Assembly: GCA_034401135.1 (NCBI GenBank)
Contig: JAWZSP010000003.1
Location: forward strand, 3,658,001 to 3,722,000
DNA length: 64,000 nucleotides
DNA from: Volutella citrinella
Lineage: Eukaryota > Ascomycota > Sordariomycetes > Hypocreales > Nectriaceae
Direction of reading: 5' to 3'
The notes under the pieces are model-generated. The model made no database searches. It was not told where the DNA came from and worked only from the letters and a program-made list of their open reading frames with translations. Below, in pieces: positions 31,840 through 44,194 of the stretch; the stretch's first letter is position 1, and every line of letters starts with the position of its first letter. A program made the translations under genes and the position numbers.

Positions 31840-33206
31840 ATGGAGGAGATATACGAAAACATTGTTCGGTGCAGCAAGCTGAACATCACCGGCAACAACT
31901 CCATTGCCGGCAGCGACTTTACCGAGATCTGGCGCGATGACTCGACTGGCAACGTCTCGGTCAGCGAGGGCAACTGCGCCAACACCGAGTTGCTGGCGCG
32001 GCTTGGCGAATCAACACGAAGCGAGCCCGGTGCAACCCAGACCTTGGTTGTTCGCTTCTTCTGGATCGGGTTTGACCCATTGAAGCAGGTTGTCGGCCAG
32101 ACTGATAGTGCCCTGTCGCTCATCCTGGACACCTTCGGCTTGAAGCTCGCCTTTAGCTACTTTTCCACCTGCTTTGCCGGCATCACGGGCTTTCCCAAGC
32201 ACATCACGGCAACGCGCGAGCAGCAGAGCTACTCAGTCACATACGCACCCAAGCTTGCCGCGATATGGTCGCACAGCCGCGCCATCCCCGTCACTCCAGC
32301 GCAAGGCGTCACACAGGGCGTCATCTTCACCCACGATGACGAGAAGAAGAATGCGCTGAGGCAGCTCCTGGCCGCGCCCTGGGAGGCGTCGCTCGTCGCC
32401 AACCCCTTGTTCCCCGTCTTCCTCTTCAGCCTCTTGATGCTCAACGAGATCAATGCCGAGATCAAACCGGCAACCAAGGAGGTGGGCTCGGTCGAGGCGC
32501 GAACTGGACACCAGAGGTTCAAGACGGTACGCCCGGTGGCTCAGGAGGACTTGGCGAAGCTGTCGGCCAACATGAGCGGCCTGGCATCGCAGCTTGCGAG
32601 CTGTGAGAGGAAGAGTGTGATGACTGAGGCTATGATACACTTCATCCAGCAGAAAGCAGATGAACAGCCCGGAGCTGGCCCCCCGGAGCCGGGACATGCT
32701 CTTATGAACAATCATGTCTCCGTCTTGCATCAACGGCTCAAGATGCAAGTGGCAGAGATCGCCTACCTCTTGAAGCGTGTGAAGCTCCAGACCGAAGCGG
32801 TAAGCCTGGCAGCATCCCCGTTCACCATGATTCCAGTGCTAACAAGGGCGTGCAGCTGGTCAACCTCATATCCCAGAGCATTGCCTTGTCAAGCCGCCAC
32901 GATGCGTCGGCCATGAGGACGCTCGCCTTCGTCACCATGGTGTTTCTCCCGGGAAGCTTTATCTCGGCAATCTTCTCAACCCAAGTCTTTAACTGGGACG
33001 AGGTCGACCTGGCCCATTCAGACATCGGGGTTCGGATCACGCCTCAATTCTGGCTGTATTGGGCAATAACCATCCCCCTGACGCTGTTGACCTTCTTTGC
33101 CTACGGTATATGGCTCTGGTATCAGGATTATACAACAGGCAACAAGAAAGTGGACAAGGACCTTGCCCGGCTTCAACAGCGGATGCTGACAGGTCTCGGA
33201 GGATAG
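31840..33206 (+). CDS. CorA-like two-helix membrane protein
   Basis: Exons are 31840..32799 and 32856..33206; the 56-base intron has GTAAGC, GCTAAC and TGCAG; 436 residues from the first in-frame ATG. A soluble N-terminal part is followed by a long helical region and two membrane helices near the C terminus: MRTLAFVTMVFLPGSFISAIF and FWLYWAITIPLTLLTFFAYG. The TMVFLPGSFISAIFS motif replaces the GMN signature of true CorA magnesium channels, as is usual in the large fungal CorA-like family, so ion transport is not certain. A short basic tail ends the protein. The start is uncertain because the frame is open for 39 codons before this ATG. Codons are G/C-rich. No nearby partner was recognised. 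Confidence 0.75.
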
Positions 33207-34034
33207 ACGGGCACTGGGAAGCGGAGATGTAGTACGATACCATGAGATTTTTATTATTTTACGGCGTATGTAGCGTGGATTTGGATGGTTCAGGTAGGTG
33301 AAACTTGGTATTCACTTCAGCCCAGGCTTGTGGCACTGTTCTGAGCTGTGTTGCCGACGGGAGCAACCTAATTGATTGAACATGGGACATTCTGTCATGA
33401 ATCACATTTTCGCCCCGGTAGCCGACGCGGTTGAGGCTCAGCCACCCGTTCTATGGTAAATCTCGATCCAGCTTGTCGCTGCTGGGATCACATCTCCAAA
33501 TCCGCAAGCACAGACCGCCAAAAAGGTAGCAGACTCCACGAGCATGACGCAACCAGCATACCTTACCTATGGCGGGGAGATCAATGTGGGCGTCTTTTAG
33601 TGCGCTTAGCGCTGGCGTTCAGTGGGCTGAGGCAGCTAAGGCACTGAAGGCGCGCCTGTTGCGGCCACGCTCCGGACCACTTCCTCCGTGGAGAACAGGT
33701 AGGTGGTGCCCTGGCGTTACCGCCGATTTCATCTGCGATTGCTCTTTAATGTCAATCCTCATCTTCGCACCCATCCATTGTCCAAGCAGTGGTTTTTGAT
33801 ACTGCGCAATCGTTGCGCCGCCCCATATTCCTTCTGTTTCCCGCGCCGGACTCTGTGGTGTCCGGCGCCCAGACGGGCTCTGGAAGCTTCGTCTCCAGAG
33901 TCCCATAGACAACCACTTCTTCCTCGAACTCGCCGGCATCAACACGTCCGCTGCAGCTTCGCTCAGTAGCAACTCGGCCGGTAGACACAGGCCAATCCTT
34001 TCAAAGAGCCAGCGACACGTCGTCCATCGCCATC
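33207..34034. other. Intergenic region, CorA-like to ccz1
   Basis: Presumed 3' UTR of the CorA-like gene and ccz1 promoter. Only short overlapping frames. Confidence 0.5.
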
Positions 34035-36452
34035 ATGGCAGCTCGGTCGGATCCCACGCAGCCAAACCCCGCGGGCGCCGTGGTCCCCGCGCGTCTAGGC
34101 TTCCTTGCCATCTTCAACCCCTCACTTGGCAACACGGACGAGACGCTCGACGACCAGATTGTGTACTATGCATCTGTCACCACCCAGTCCTCACCCCATA
34201 AGCGCAGGCGCACCCGGGGACGGCCCACCAAAGATATCTCCCAGGATGAGCGCAACGAGCGATTGCGCCAGATCGGCCTCGCACAGGGCATGGCGAGCTT
34301 CAGCCGTGCTTTCTCAGGTGGCGCCGCCGTCGATACCATTGACACAGACAAGGCTCGTGTGGTGCTCCATGAGCTGGAGCCTGGATGGTGGATCCTAGCT
34401 GTAAGTTTGCTGTTCCCTGCGCGATCGCCATGAAGTTCAGCATTTGACTTTGCCGGCCAGAGCATCGATTTGACGAAAGTGCCACTACCTCCGCGATTGT
34501 CAACTAAGAAGGGCGAAGCCGTCGAGGACCGATACGAATACTCAAGTCGCGAGATGAAGCCCGCAAGCCTTCTCCTAAGCGACCTACTCCGCGCGCACAA
34601 CATATTCCTCATGCACCACGACACATCCCTCAGCGCCCTGTTCGTGCGGACGAAGAGGATAAAGTTCGTCACCGTTCTCAGCCGATATTGGGACCTGTAT
34701 CTCTCAACTTGGGATGTACGGTTGCATGGTAACCCGGCCCGAAGCGTCTTCGGGGGTATCAACGTCGCCGTCTCGGGTGAACTAGGCATCGGCGTTGGCG
34801 AAGAAGAGCGTGGCAGCGGCGAGCGGGAGGTGCTCGAGGGGGTGGTGGGGAGGATAGAGGGATTGGTCGACCTGGTTGTGTCCAAATTCGGTGATTATGA
34901 TCCCGATGGACCTTCAGACGCCTCTACCACCAACCAGCCCTCAGCATGGCTTGGCACGGGGCAGGAACCTGGCCCGGCGGACGGTGCTATTTTCCTGGGC
35001 ACCGGCGCCCTGTCTAAGAAGTCGCTGAGAGATGTGACACACTGGATGGAAGATTTATACTCTTGGGGCGAACATGCGTATGGTGTCATCGACAGCCCTA
35101 CGTCAGTTCGCCGCGCGAAGAAACGACGAGGCAGCAAAGCATCAGACCCGAGCAAGAAGCCGCAAGGGTCTGTAGACGAAGACGCAAATCCGTCTACAAA
35201 AGACGGAAAACCAACCGGCCCAGAAGTCGCAAGCGGTGAGCCGGCGACTCTTGGCACCGACGATGGTCGGTTGGATAAGATGGTTAGCTACCTAACACTC
35301 GGATACGGCACATACTGGTCGCTGTCTGGCGGTGGCAGCACCGACACCTCCAGGGCCAGTCCCGCTCGCGAAGCTACACCCCAGACCAAGCCGGATACCG
35401 AGGAGGGCCGCAAACCATCTCGTCCTGTGAAACTTAGCCGTTCGTTTTCTGACGAAGCAGCCGGCCACTACCTAATTGGCCTGAAGGGTGAAATAGAAGA
35501 GAATAGCGAGGATGGCGGTCCTAGTTCCGAAGATGCGGGTTCCGATCCTGACCATAACTCTCGGACAGTCTTGCGGACAGTTCACGTCGAGCTCGAGACG
35601 GAGGGTGCTGATCGACCCGAGGCGACCATTGTTCGCAACTTCGAGCACCCGGCTGGCGCATTGACTCAATCACAAGTAGTCGGTAACATGACGGCGGGAT
35701 TTGATTCGCACGACTTGAACAAGGCTAAGAAGCTACGGGTGGTTGTCTACGTCAATCGACCATTCATCTTCGTCTTCCTCTTTGAGTTGCAGACCGACTC
35801 GTTGGCTTGGGACAGCCTCTACCGCTCTCTGCACTATCAGCTCGCGCCTCTGCGAAAACCGCTGCTCTCATCCACGAGCTACCGGCCGGATAGGCCCGGC
35901 TCGGACACAGGCGCCTCTCGATCGGGGGCTGGGGATTCGATTTACGACCTCATTTGGGATCCAGTGGCACTGACAGTACACTGCTCTATCCCCAACATCC
36001 AAGACAACTATCTGAATATCCCGGAGACTTGGTCGCACCAGGATGCCATGAATACGCACCTCCACATCCTCAACATCTACACAGACACACGGGCGCGTGC
36101 TGCCGCACTGGAGCGTACCCAGAAGACCGGCCGTGGCTGGTGGATCGTCTGGACGCGAATTCTGGACCGCTCCGATGACTTGTCCAGCGCCAACGGCAAT
36201 CTCGAGACCATCCACGAAGCAGGCGAGGACGCGGCTGCATCAGCTGACGATGACTGGGGTAGCCAGGCCCCCAATGCCGATGCACGGGACCCGACGGTCG
36301 CAAAGGAGATATTCCTAATCCGGAGAGCTAGCGACCATGCAGGCTTTCGCGCTGCGTATTCCGATACCACAGGAGAAGGGGCCGGCAAACTGGCGCAAGG
36401 CATTGGCGTCGATACAAGGCGCTATATCGAGGAGCTTCTCAGCCTCCTCTAA
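34035..36452 (+). CDS. ccz1: Vacuolar fusion protein Ccz1
   Basis: Ccz1 pairs with Mon1 to form the exchange factor for Rab7/Ypt7 on late endosomes, autophagosomes and vacuoles. Exons are 34035..34400 and 34461..36452 (60-base intron, GTAAGT...GGCCAG), giving 785 residues. The N-terminal longin-type segment begins ARLGFLAIFNPSLGNTDETLDDQIVYYAS, which is diagnostic, and continues past the intron with SIDLTKVPL and a long helix-strand block to about residue 280. The middle (about 330-470) is a low-complexity, charged and Ser-rich linker, as in other filamentous fungal Ccz1 proteins. The C-terminal part (VVYVNRPFIFVFLFELQTDSLAW and following) matches the last longin domains. The ATG lies in ATCATGG context, directly after a leader without a competing long frame. 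Confidence 0.9.
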
Positions 36453-36666
36453 CCAGCATTTACAGTCTGCATGTTGTTGGAGTCTATCAGGTTGGGATTG
36501 AAGCATTAGATGGGCGTTGGATTGCTATTAGGCATATACCAAGAACTGCTGACCGTATGATGACTTGCAATGAATTAATGGAATGAATGAATCATTCATG
36601 TACTGGGTGCACAACAGCGGCTGGCTCTCAAGGTATCAATGACGGTTCAAAACAACCAACCACAAT

Positions 36667-38740
36667 TTAATTATACAGCCTAGTCTTGCTAAAGGGAGTC
36701 CAGGTCCAATTTCGCGCCCCCTCACGCTCCCTCGCCGTTGTGGGCGGAGGCACGATGGTGAGGGCGATGTGTCCAACATCACGATCAGGTTGGACGTCGG
36801 TCAACTGCACCCTAAACTTGCCCAGGAGCCGCGCCCGGTCGGGTCCATCAAGGCTCGACCCTCCCTTCGAGATTGGGACGTGAGGGTTGTCGCGCGTCAA
36901 GCTGCTCACGTAGCCGATCACGTCTGGGCCTTTGATGAAGAACCGGAGGATGAGCCCGCCAAACGCAAGTCCCTGGAGGACGAGCGTGGTACCGAGCAAG
37001 ACGCCCGCCCAGGCTTGGTTGACCCGATAAATCTCGCTCGTCATTTCCGCGGTCCCATTCGTGGAGTTCATCTTCTGGTAGAATCCCTGGTAGAACGGCT
37101 CCGGGACGGCCTCGTCCTGCGGCCTGCGGGCGAAGGAGACGTTGCTGTGGAAGATGGGGTTGAGCGTCGCCTGCCAGTACGTGTTGAACAGCAAGGTGAG
37201 GCGTCTCGAGAACTTGTCGAGGTCGACCGTGGTCCAGTCCGGCCGGTCCATTGAGGAGTACGGGAAATCGCTGCCGCGGATGAATGACTCGGACGGGGTC
37301 ATTGTCTGCACCATCTGCTTCTCCGAGACCCTTGGCCAGAACCACATGAAGTTGTAGAAAGGGGCATACTGTGTGATCCAGAGCTTCCCCGCCTTGTACC
37401 GCTCGCTAATACGTTTCTGACGACGCGCCTGGCAATTCGTGGCTGAAGCGGTCTTGTTGCACTCCATCTGCGTTTCAAGAATCATCGTTTCCAAGCTGCA
37501 GTTGAACAGCGCAAATCTCGAGCTGTACTTGTGTTCACCCTCCTGAAGACCATCTGACTTGGCCGTGTCCAGGCTTGCGAAGAGCAAGCGTCCTGGTGGC
37601 ACCTTGTCCAGAGTCGCTGATTCATCGTACATTTCCTTGGGGAACGTGATGTTGGCCGTAAAGGTATGGAAGTTGGCGTTGCCTGATGGCGACAGGTCTC
37701 TCGTCACGTTGAGATCCTGGCTAGAAACATATTCTTCCGCTTGCTTTAGGGGAATACCGCTTTGCTTGCTGTCGCAGCTGATGTGAAAGTAGGCTGTTTC
37801 GATGGGGAATCGGTACGTTGCCTTCTCGCTTCCAAAGTCGAGGCCTTGGACTTTGATGCCGAGGAGCGCTCCGTAGTCTTCCGCCTTGGCAGTCGAGTTT
37901 GGCTTAATCTCATGCACCTCCCCGTACGCCAAGCCGTCGGGCCATCGATGAATCTTTGGCAAGTCCCAGAGATCTGTCGCCGAGGCCTTGCTGTCTGGCG
38001 ACGAGAAGAGGCAGGACGAATACAGGGTGTTCACCGCAAACTTTACGTCATCCAAGCCACTCGCCGTGCTGTAAAAGGACTGAGTTATAATCGAGTTCAG
38101 ATAATAGGCAGTGCCTTGCACCTGAGTTGTGTTGGTGCTCGAGTAAAGCAGTCGGATGGCACTTTGGCCTCCCAGGGGAGACATGGACCAAAAGGCCAGC
38201 ACCAGCGTGCCAGCGACGAGGTGCGTGCGGACAGTGAAGAGGCGCTCGAGGGCGCCTGCGAAGCTCTGGCTCCCAAACATCTGCTCGAGGGCAGCGAGTC
38301 CCATGCCGCCGGGTTTCTCGATGCTCCAGCGCGCGAAGTTTGTATAAAAGCGGCTGGAGATGGCAGCGAAGAGGATCGGGTAGATGGTCGGACTGATCCG
38401 GGTCATTTCCACTATCCGCTGGCCATATGCCGAGTGAGGCTGGCCGTCCAGCTTAATCGAAAGCACGGCAAGGACTGCTCCATCACAAATGCTGCGTGTT
38501 AGATGTCTACTCTTGGTTGTGGTAGGGGTCCAGGGGCATCTTGTAGCGCTCACCCATGAAGAACACGGGACCAAAGGTCAAAATGACGTCCCAGGTCCAT
38601 CTTGTTATCAAGAAGAAGGTTTCTGTGTGAAGCTTCCGGGGGCCTTTGTGCCAGTTGAGCGGTGCTTTGAACTCGTCCTCGGTCAACGGGGGCCGGGTGA
38701 CTCGATCATATTGGTCTGCCACGGAACCAAAATACGACAT
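36667..38740 (-). CDS. Uncharacterised fungal multi-pass membrane protein
   Basis: Exons (minus strand) are 38740..38554 and 38474..36667; 664 residues. The 79-base intron (GTGAGC, CTAAC, GAGCAG) lies inside the first membrane helix; splicing gives DVILTFGPVFFMVLAVLSIKL (about residues 51-71), which supports it. The N terminus MSYFGSVADQYDRV...FKAPLNWHKGPRKLHTE is cytosolic in style. Hydrophobic segments follow at PTIYPILFAAI and HLVAGTLVLAFWSM. Then comes a large region (roughly residues 140-545) with many N-x-S/T sites and scattered cysteines, probably extracellular or lumenal. A last helix (about 550-577) and a basic tail complete it. I recognise the general family from other filamentous ascomycetes but no assigned function. 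Adjacent genes give no clue. Confidence 0.82.
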
Positions 38741-40720
38741 GCTTTTTTTTTGTAGAGGGGGAAAAGAGCAGAGACAGACGTCAGAGGAGACGCTGTAGTT
38801 GATACGGCGTCCATGGTCGGCTTTATCAAGTCCTCAAATCTGGCCTGTGCCCCCAATTTGACCATGAAGCAAGCATTTTCATCCTCAAAGCACAGTGATG
38901 GCGAAACACGAAGGGATCGCAGCGCCTAGGGCACCAATAATGCAGCTTCATCGGATTCAGCCGCCCACTTCAGGCCAGATGAGCGGGGCGACTTGCAGCT
39001 GTGGGCGCGCTTGTGCATCGGTTGCAAGGGTTGTCATTGGCGAGACGGAGAGTTGAAACAGAAGCATTGACAGAGTTGCCGTTTTTGATAGAACCAACAA
39101 CCAACAACCAACAACCAACATTGGGGGCGATGTTATGCAACCGTAAGTTTTCAAATGGCGTGAGGCATTTTATCACGCGTTCGCTCGCTCCTTCATGCAC
39201 CCTGATAAAATGAACACGAGATGAAGCCAGCTCCCGTTGAGGATTCGGCTCTGGACGATGCCTCTGGTCACACCTTTCTCGTCTCTCGCAATCATATCCG
39301 CCCCTGGACGGATGGCCAGGTAGTACCCGTCGCAGCGCCAATAATGGTGCCCACTACACTTTTCCAGTATCCCCAGTGTCAAATATGAGCTTTCTACGTT
39401 GTTCAATGTGGTCACATATCGTGCTGGAACTCTGACCACGAGTGAGAGCGAATCATGGACTTCAGGGCCTCTGCGAAACCCGGTTTTGGAGCCAGATAGA
39501 TTCTCCCAGGGCTACTTCAATCGATGGCACTGGATTTCCCGAGAGGCATCGACTAGCAATGGCAGCAGAAGCTGTCAAATGAATCATGTCATCACGTAGA
39601 TGGAACCAGATTCCACCTCGAACACCTGGCCGTCAAACGAAGAAACATCCATTGGGCGACAATGTGATTAGGGAACGTCGGCCATCGTTCGATCGATCGT
39701 TAAAAGAAGCCGTTTGCTCGAAGAGGGCTCGGATGTTCGGTGTTCTGGAGACTTGGGGGGGTGTCAAGCAGGCCGGTCCATTCATTCTCATTCTCTCCTA
39801 GTGCAGTGACCGATGGAGGGGAAACGAGAAGAGATGCTCTCAAGTTTGAAGAGATGAAAAGAGGAACAACAAACCCAGGCAAGGTAATCTGCGGCCCCCT
39901 CCCACTTTATAGATGGCTTGGAGATCGGGCTGATCCTTCGTCCCACCGTGGGTCCAACATCCATGGACGGCAGTTTCAACAACTACCAACACCAGTGTGA
40001 TGACCAGGAAGCACGAACCTGGCCCCTGGTGCCCATCCTTCGATGCAGAGCGAGCGGCATGTTGGTTGTTAGGGTGTAGTGTGACTGGTCGATGAGTGTT
40101 TCGGGTTCAGTATCGTGCAGCACCAGCGGTTATTCGACCAATCACACCCACCCCTGATTGCCTGTGCACACACAATGCTCCAGGGATATGCCTCACTCAC
40201 ACTGGCACACTGCCTCCTCTTCAAGGATGGAACAAGCCAAGAGTCTGTTGGTTCGCGCATTCATTTACTAGAGACCAACAAATCTTTCTTCCCGATGCGG
40301 CGCCCATCACATCTAGCACCCTAGCTTGCAGAATAGCGTAAGGCTGCCATCCTTGTTGAGTCCGACAGCTTGGGTGTGGAGATGATGGTTGTTTTGACTT
40401 CACTTCAATATTGCTTCCCCACACTGACACGGCTCTTCCGATCGGTCAGATGTCAAGTCTGTGGTACATGTGGTATAGATTTTTTTTTTTATCATTTTGC
40501 TATCCAATTCTATAGTTCACTCTTCTTATCCAAAAAAAAACTCTCCTTATCCAAAAAGGGAAGAAAAAAGATATACAAGAAGTGCAAGTCAAGGCCGAGT
40601 CCGACAGTAAGTGTGCCAGCTCGAAGCAACCCCAAACCATATACACCGATGAGTCGCTTAACTAAACAACACGAACTCATCCCCAACTCCTTGTCCCTCA
40701 TTCGCCGTAGCGGGATGCGT
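38741..40720. other. Gene-free stretch of about 2 kb
   Basis: Lies between the membrane protein start and the 3' end of the DPBB gene. It holds a CCAACAA tandem repeat and T-rich or A-rich runs (40480-40570). Short frames only; no RNA gene recognised. Confidence 0.45.
39093..39120. repeat. Heptanucleotide microsatellite
   Basis: Four tandem units of ACCAACA type. Confidence 0.85.
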
Positions 40721-41554
40721 TTAGGAAAGGGACCATGTGCACTTGGTTCGGCCCACGCTCTCCGCAAGGCCGAGGGCAGCGAACAAGGATTTGCTGACAT
40801 CGATGTTGTTCTTATCACAGCCCATGCACTTGTCCTTCACGATGCCCGTGGCAGTCTTTCCATTGACGGTGATGGTAACCTTCTTGCCGCAGTAAGAGTT
40901 GCCATTGGAGACGGTACCCATCATCTCGTGAGACAGGGCCACGATGGGCTCGCTCTCAGAGCTGGTGTCACCGCACGAGCCCAGGCCGACATCGTAGAAG
41001 GTGACTTCTCCGCTGTAGCCGCCGCCACCGCCGCCAGTGCTCTCGCCGCCGGTGCTGCCGCCACTGGTGCTGCCAGTCTCCTTCTCCTTGAACACGGCGG
41101 GAGCGGCGGCAGTGGTAGGCTGGGCAGGGGGGACGTATTGAGAAGTAGGCTTCTCAGGCTCAGGAGCCGGGGCAGGAGCAACATAGACCGAGGTCGTCTC
41201 CGGGGGAGGAGGAGGGGGAACATAGACCGAGGTCGTCGTGGTAGGGGCAGGAGGGGGGGGAGGAGGGACGGAAGTTGAGGTCGTCTCCTTGGTCTCCTTG
41301 GTCTCCTTGGGCGGAGCAACGTAGGTCGACGAGGTCGTCGTGGCCAGAGTGGTAGGCTCGACCTTCTTGGCGCCGGGAGTGATCCAGACAGTGGTGGTGC
41401 TGTCGATGAGCTGGGTCACGTACTCGACCTCGGTGATGACCTTGGTCTCGGTGACAATGGCACGCTTGTTGTGGAGGTGCTGGTGGTGGTTTCCGTGAGG
41501 CTGGGCCACGGCCACGGCAGCCAGGAAGACGGATGCGACAGAAGCGGACTTCAT
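40721..41554 (-). CDS. Secreted DPBB-domain protein, Asp f 7 / expansin-like
   Basis: A single exon of 277 residues. A signal peptide covers residues 1-17 (MKSASVASVFLAAVAVA). A His-rich stretch then ends in a KR dibasic site (30-31), as for Kex2-processed fungal wall proteins. A Thr/Pro-rich stalk (about 80-150) has proline runs and three SVYV/SQYV-PP repeats, followed by a Gly/Ser linker. The C-terminal ~95 residues form a double-psi beta-barrel domain (RlpA/expansin/barwin type) with the expected cysteines and ending in TGIVKDKCMGCDKNNIDVS...LG. Such proteins, including the allergen Asp f 7 and riboflavin-aldehyde-forming-enzyme-like proteins, are secreted or wall-bound; no catalytic activity is established for most. 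Proline-run length may vary between strains. Confidence 0.9.
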   Translation of the reverse strand: MKSASVASVFLAAVAVAQPHGNHHQHLHNKRAIVTETKVITEVEYVTQLIDSTTTVWITPGAKKVEPTTLATTTSSTYVAPPKETKETKETTSTSVPPPPPPAPTTTTSVYVPPPPPPETTSVYVAPAPAPEPEKPTSQYVPPAQPTTAAAPAVFKEKETGSTSGGSTGGESTGGGGGGYSGEVTFYDVGLGSCGDTSSESEPIVALSHEMMGTVSNGNSYCGKKVTITVNGKTATGIVKDKCMGCDKNNIDVSKSLFAALGLAESVGRTKCTWSLS

Positions 41555-44194
41555 CTTGGGTATCGTAGACTGGTACTGGGGACTGTTTGTTTTCCTTCAA
41601 ATGAATGGGCTGGTTGTACAGGCGTTGTGCAAGAGCTGTATATCTCAGCGCTGGGTATAATAATGATAGACTGTAGTCGTTTCTGTTCAACAGGAACGGC
41701 CTCGTAGCTGGTTTCAAAGGAGGGTCGCGACGTTTGACGGTCTGGTATCGAGAGAGTGTATGCGCTGGAGGTGCTTTGCTTCTGCAAGAGTCCTGCTCAG
41801 GAGCAAAAGAAGGGAGGTCGAGATGACTGGGGGGGTCTCACACATCTAAGGCATGCCGGGAGACGAGGGTACTAATACCACGGGGACGCCTCGCCGCACG
41901 CTTGCCCAGCCAAGGACATCTAGCCCACATTGCCTGGCCTGCTAAGCATTAAACCACAGGCCCTAAGGGAGCCATCGGGGAGGGGGCTAGCCAGGGACGA
42001 GAAACAGCTGCCGAATAGGCTTGGGATGCGGGTGAGCCACAGGGGCAGCTGAACGGGTGGTTGCACCACCGAGGACGGCTTAGACGGATCATCACCTCTC
42101 TGCGCGGTGTGGTAATTAGTGCCTGAGATGAGCGACTGTGCGCTCGTACTGTGCCAGTGTGCCTCAGGGAGGGCGGGCCTCCTTAGACCCACGCGGCTTC
42201 CTACCGTCCCGGCCCATATTCTGCTTTTTTCGAGAAACGTCAGCCATGGGTCGGGCCAATTGCTCTGCAGCTTGTGTGCTTGGCTCACCAGCGAAGGACG
42301 GAGTCGCAATGTCTCCATTGGGATCTACCAATGGTGTGGGCCGGTGGGCCTTGGCGCCGGTGGGAGACATCCATGCTAGTTCGGCCTAGTCCAGGGCGAC
42401 GGCGAAGAAAGGGGGGCCCTGCCAACCCAGCAAATGCCTCCAATGCACGGGTGGCCAGGGGGTTGAAGGACTTGGTAACGACTAGCAGGCCCACCTAGCC
42501 CGGCCCCCATTGACAGACCCCAGCGAGAGCGTGGCACCATTCATGGAGCGTATTACAGACGCGCACCGTGCTGAGGCAGCCTGGACACGTCCATGATTCG
42601 GCCGCCGGCTACTCAGCTGCACGCCGGCGTGCCTAGTGTTGTTTTCATGGCTTGCTATCCAGAGGCCGATGGCTTCAGGATGCCTCCTGGCGCTCGCCCA
42701 ACAAAGCCCGCTTCCAAGTGCCTGCATGTCCCCGTCGCCGGCCTCTTGGAAACACGTCAACAAAACCTGACCGCAAGCGCTGTAGGTGCAGGAGCTGTTA
42801 GAGACCCGTGAGGTCGCAGCGTCGTTGAGGACCAGTAACGGGGTGCAGTAGGCGCTCGGTGAGGGAGATCCGGCCAGGAGGACTGGCTGCTCAACGACGT
42901 ACACACACGCCAACGGTGCCAGTGATGCCATGATTGGGCCTTGGGCAAGGGCTCGCCTACTTCACCATCTCTCCAAAGCTCCGCAATGGCGACCCCGTCC
43001 ACGAAAGTTCGGGGCCTGCGTGTGCTATTGCGCGTACATCCGTACCCGGAGACACCATGAGCACTTACTGCCGGAGTCATGTCGTCCAGGACTTCGCCCC
43101 TCCGTATTGCCAAAGACTCGCCGCGTATGCACTCGGCTTTAGCATAAGAGTCGGCCAGGAACAGGATGTGTATCGGATTCCGCCGACCCCATCCCTCCAA
43201 TAGCCAGCCTTCCGTGCCTGAGGCGAGGACGGATCTCTGCATGTGCGCCTGGGGCCAATGGATGGCTGGCGTGGGCACCCGACTCGGCGCTCGGCAAGGT
43301 GCTAACCGTCCAGGCACACCAGTAGAAAATGGAACTCAATGGCGAAGAGGTGGCGGCGTTGGCACGTGGTTGGCCAGCGAAGGTGGGTAATTTGTTGAAC
43401 CACCTCGAAACTCGCTCAGCGGATTGCCCGCTAACAAGTTGCCACCTCATCGTCTTTGCTAGAGGTTTGTGCTTGAAACAACCAGCTGCATTTCGGCGAA
43501 AATTTTGCCCTCCCAAGGCACACACGGTGCGACTCTGGCTTATCTCAACCAAAGCGCTACTGCACAGAGAAAAACTTGCATGTTAGTTTGAAGTTTCTGC
43601 GGATTATGACTCCGTGGACCGACCGCGAGAAGTTTTCACCCAGCCTCTTACCTCGCCGCCAACCAGCCTCCCTCGACCCGTAATTATCGCGCTGTGAAAT
43701 CTTCGGAAGCTGGAGTCCCCTCATGGAAAGGGCTTCTGCTCGGGTCTGGTCCCGCACCTAGGTGACTGGCCAATGGGAGACATGACTACTCCGTACCGAG
43801 CACTCTCCAAGGGGCCGTCGCACCTACCGGGTCGTTTCCGCTCTGTCGGTCAACACGAGGGGCTGAGACTGAGAGACTTGCCATGTGCGGCCGTGCGCTG
43901 GCTGCCTCGCTGACCCGAACTCTCTCCTGCATCTCGTCGCATCAGTCATGTGCCGGCGTGTTCCTGACCCAAGTCGTATAATTCTGCGTAGTAATGATGC
44001 AGGCCATGCAGATGGGTGGGCCGTTGGGTGCTCAATGCATCGAACAGGATGGACTGAACCTCAGCGTTGGGCGTCTGTTGGTTCGTCTGTCCATGTGCAT
44101 GCGAGATTCGAAATGGGTCATCCTATTTGTCCTTTATCAACAGCTGTGCATATAAAATATGAAAGTGCTATGCATGACGCAAGGGTATCAATGC
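41555..44194. other. Gene-free stretch of about 2.6 kb
   Basis: Contains frames of up to 186 codons (42757-43317, minus) that overlap others in several frames, show no domain and have no start-splice structure. Copy 2 of the 14-base repeat lies here. No RNA gene recognised. Confidence 0.45.
42591..42604 (+). repeat. Copy 2 of the dispersed 14-base sequence
   Basis: CCATGATTCGGCCG, identical to 1517-1530 and 49724-49737. Confidence 0.6.

Noticed and set aside
39093..39120. Tandem CCAACAA units considered as a CRISPR-like or telomere-like array
   Set aside because: Units are contiguous without spacers and too few; an ordinary microsatellite, and the genome is eukaryotic.
40370..41278. 302-codon plus-strand open frame with Gly/Arg-rich end
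   Set aside because: Antisense to the proline and glycine repeats of the DPBB gene, which explains its composition.
42757..43317. 186-codon minus-strand open frame in gene-free DNA
   Set aside because: No recognisable domain, no splice-linked exons, and competing frames of similar length on both strands.
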